Shown here one piece after another: positions 63,931 to 64,000 of a DNA stretch of 64,000 nucleotides; position 1 is the first letter of the stretch; every line of letters starts with the position of its first letter. The notes beneath the pieces were generated by a model. That model was not told the DNA's origin. It worked only from the letters and a program-made list of their open reading frames with translations, and searched no databases. Location: the NCBI GenBank assembly GCA_029582155.1, contig CM055894.1, positions 31,463,707 to 31,527,706 of the forward strand. Direction: 5' to 3'. The translations under genes and the position numbers were made by a program. Origin of the DNA: Panopea generosa. Lineage: Eukaryota; Mollusca; Bivalvia; Adapedonta; Hiatellidae.

Positions 63931-64000
63931 CTTGTCGTGCTTCATTGTTTGATATTCAATATAAAACAAATCTAACCCAACTCTCACATGCGTTCTGTAC

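Overview
The window looks like AT-rich animal genomic DNA, probably from a mollusc such as a bivalve or another lophotrochozoan. This is inferred from long AT-rich introns with GT/AG borders, tRNA-derived SINE-like repeats, small inverted-repeat elements (MITEs) and intronic minisatellites. The species cannot be named from this sequence. No prokaryotic gene organisation, rRNA, intact tRNA gene or CRISPR array was seen.

Everything I can support as coding belongs to one plus-strand gene that runs off both ends. I assembled 45 exons by hand (166-63489). Their splice phases agree throughout and they join into one open frame of 27,792 nt, about 9,260 codons, with no stop. The start codon, signal peptide, stop codon and both UTRs lie outside the window.

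Layout: (1) 166-12178 holds four copies of a two-part, roughly 110-160-residue module. An A exon begins with Cys just after a phase-1 intron, and a B exon usually ends in a C-x-x-P or similar motif. Short Thr/Ser-rich linkers join the modules. (2) 12359-32170 is one giant exon of 19,812 bp. It encodes about 6,600 residues of Ser/Thr-rich mucin-like repeat built from 19- and 26-residue units, in higher-order repeats that include an apparently perfect 4,440-bp tandem duplication. (3) 34902-56283 holds ten more A/B modules. A four-exon cassette (A-B-A-B-linker) occurs three times, and the last two copies are nearly identical. (4) 56526-63489 is a Cys-rich tail: a single EF-hand-like segment, then TSP1, TSP1, TIL plus a VWC-like piece, TSP1, a VWC-like piece, TSP1 and TSP1. 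This order resembles part of SCO-spondin-type proteins.

The likely product is a very large secreted, heavily O-glycosylated extracellular protein (mucus, matrix or adhesive): a neutral Ser/Thr brush flanked by acidic beta-rich modules and disulfide-rich adhesion domains. The A/B module has a divergent discoidin (F5/8C)-like layout, but that is inference from pattern only. Introns hold MITEs, SINE fragments, minisatellites, microsatellites and an intronic fragment copied from the giant exon.
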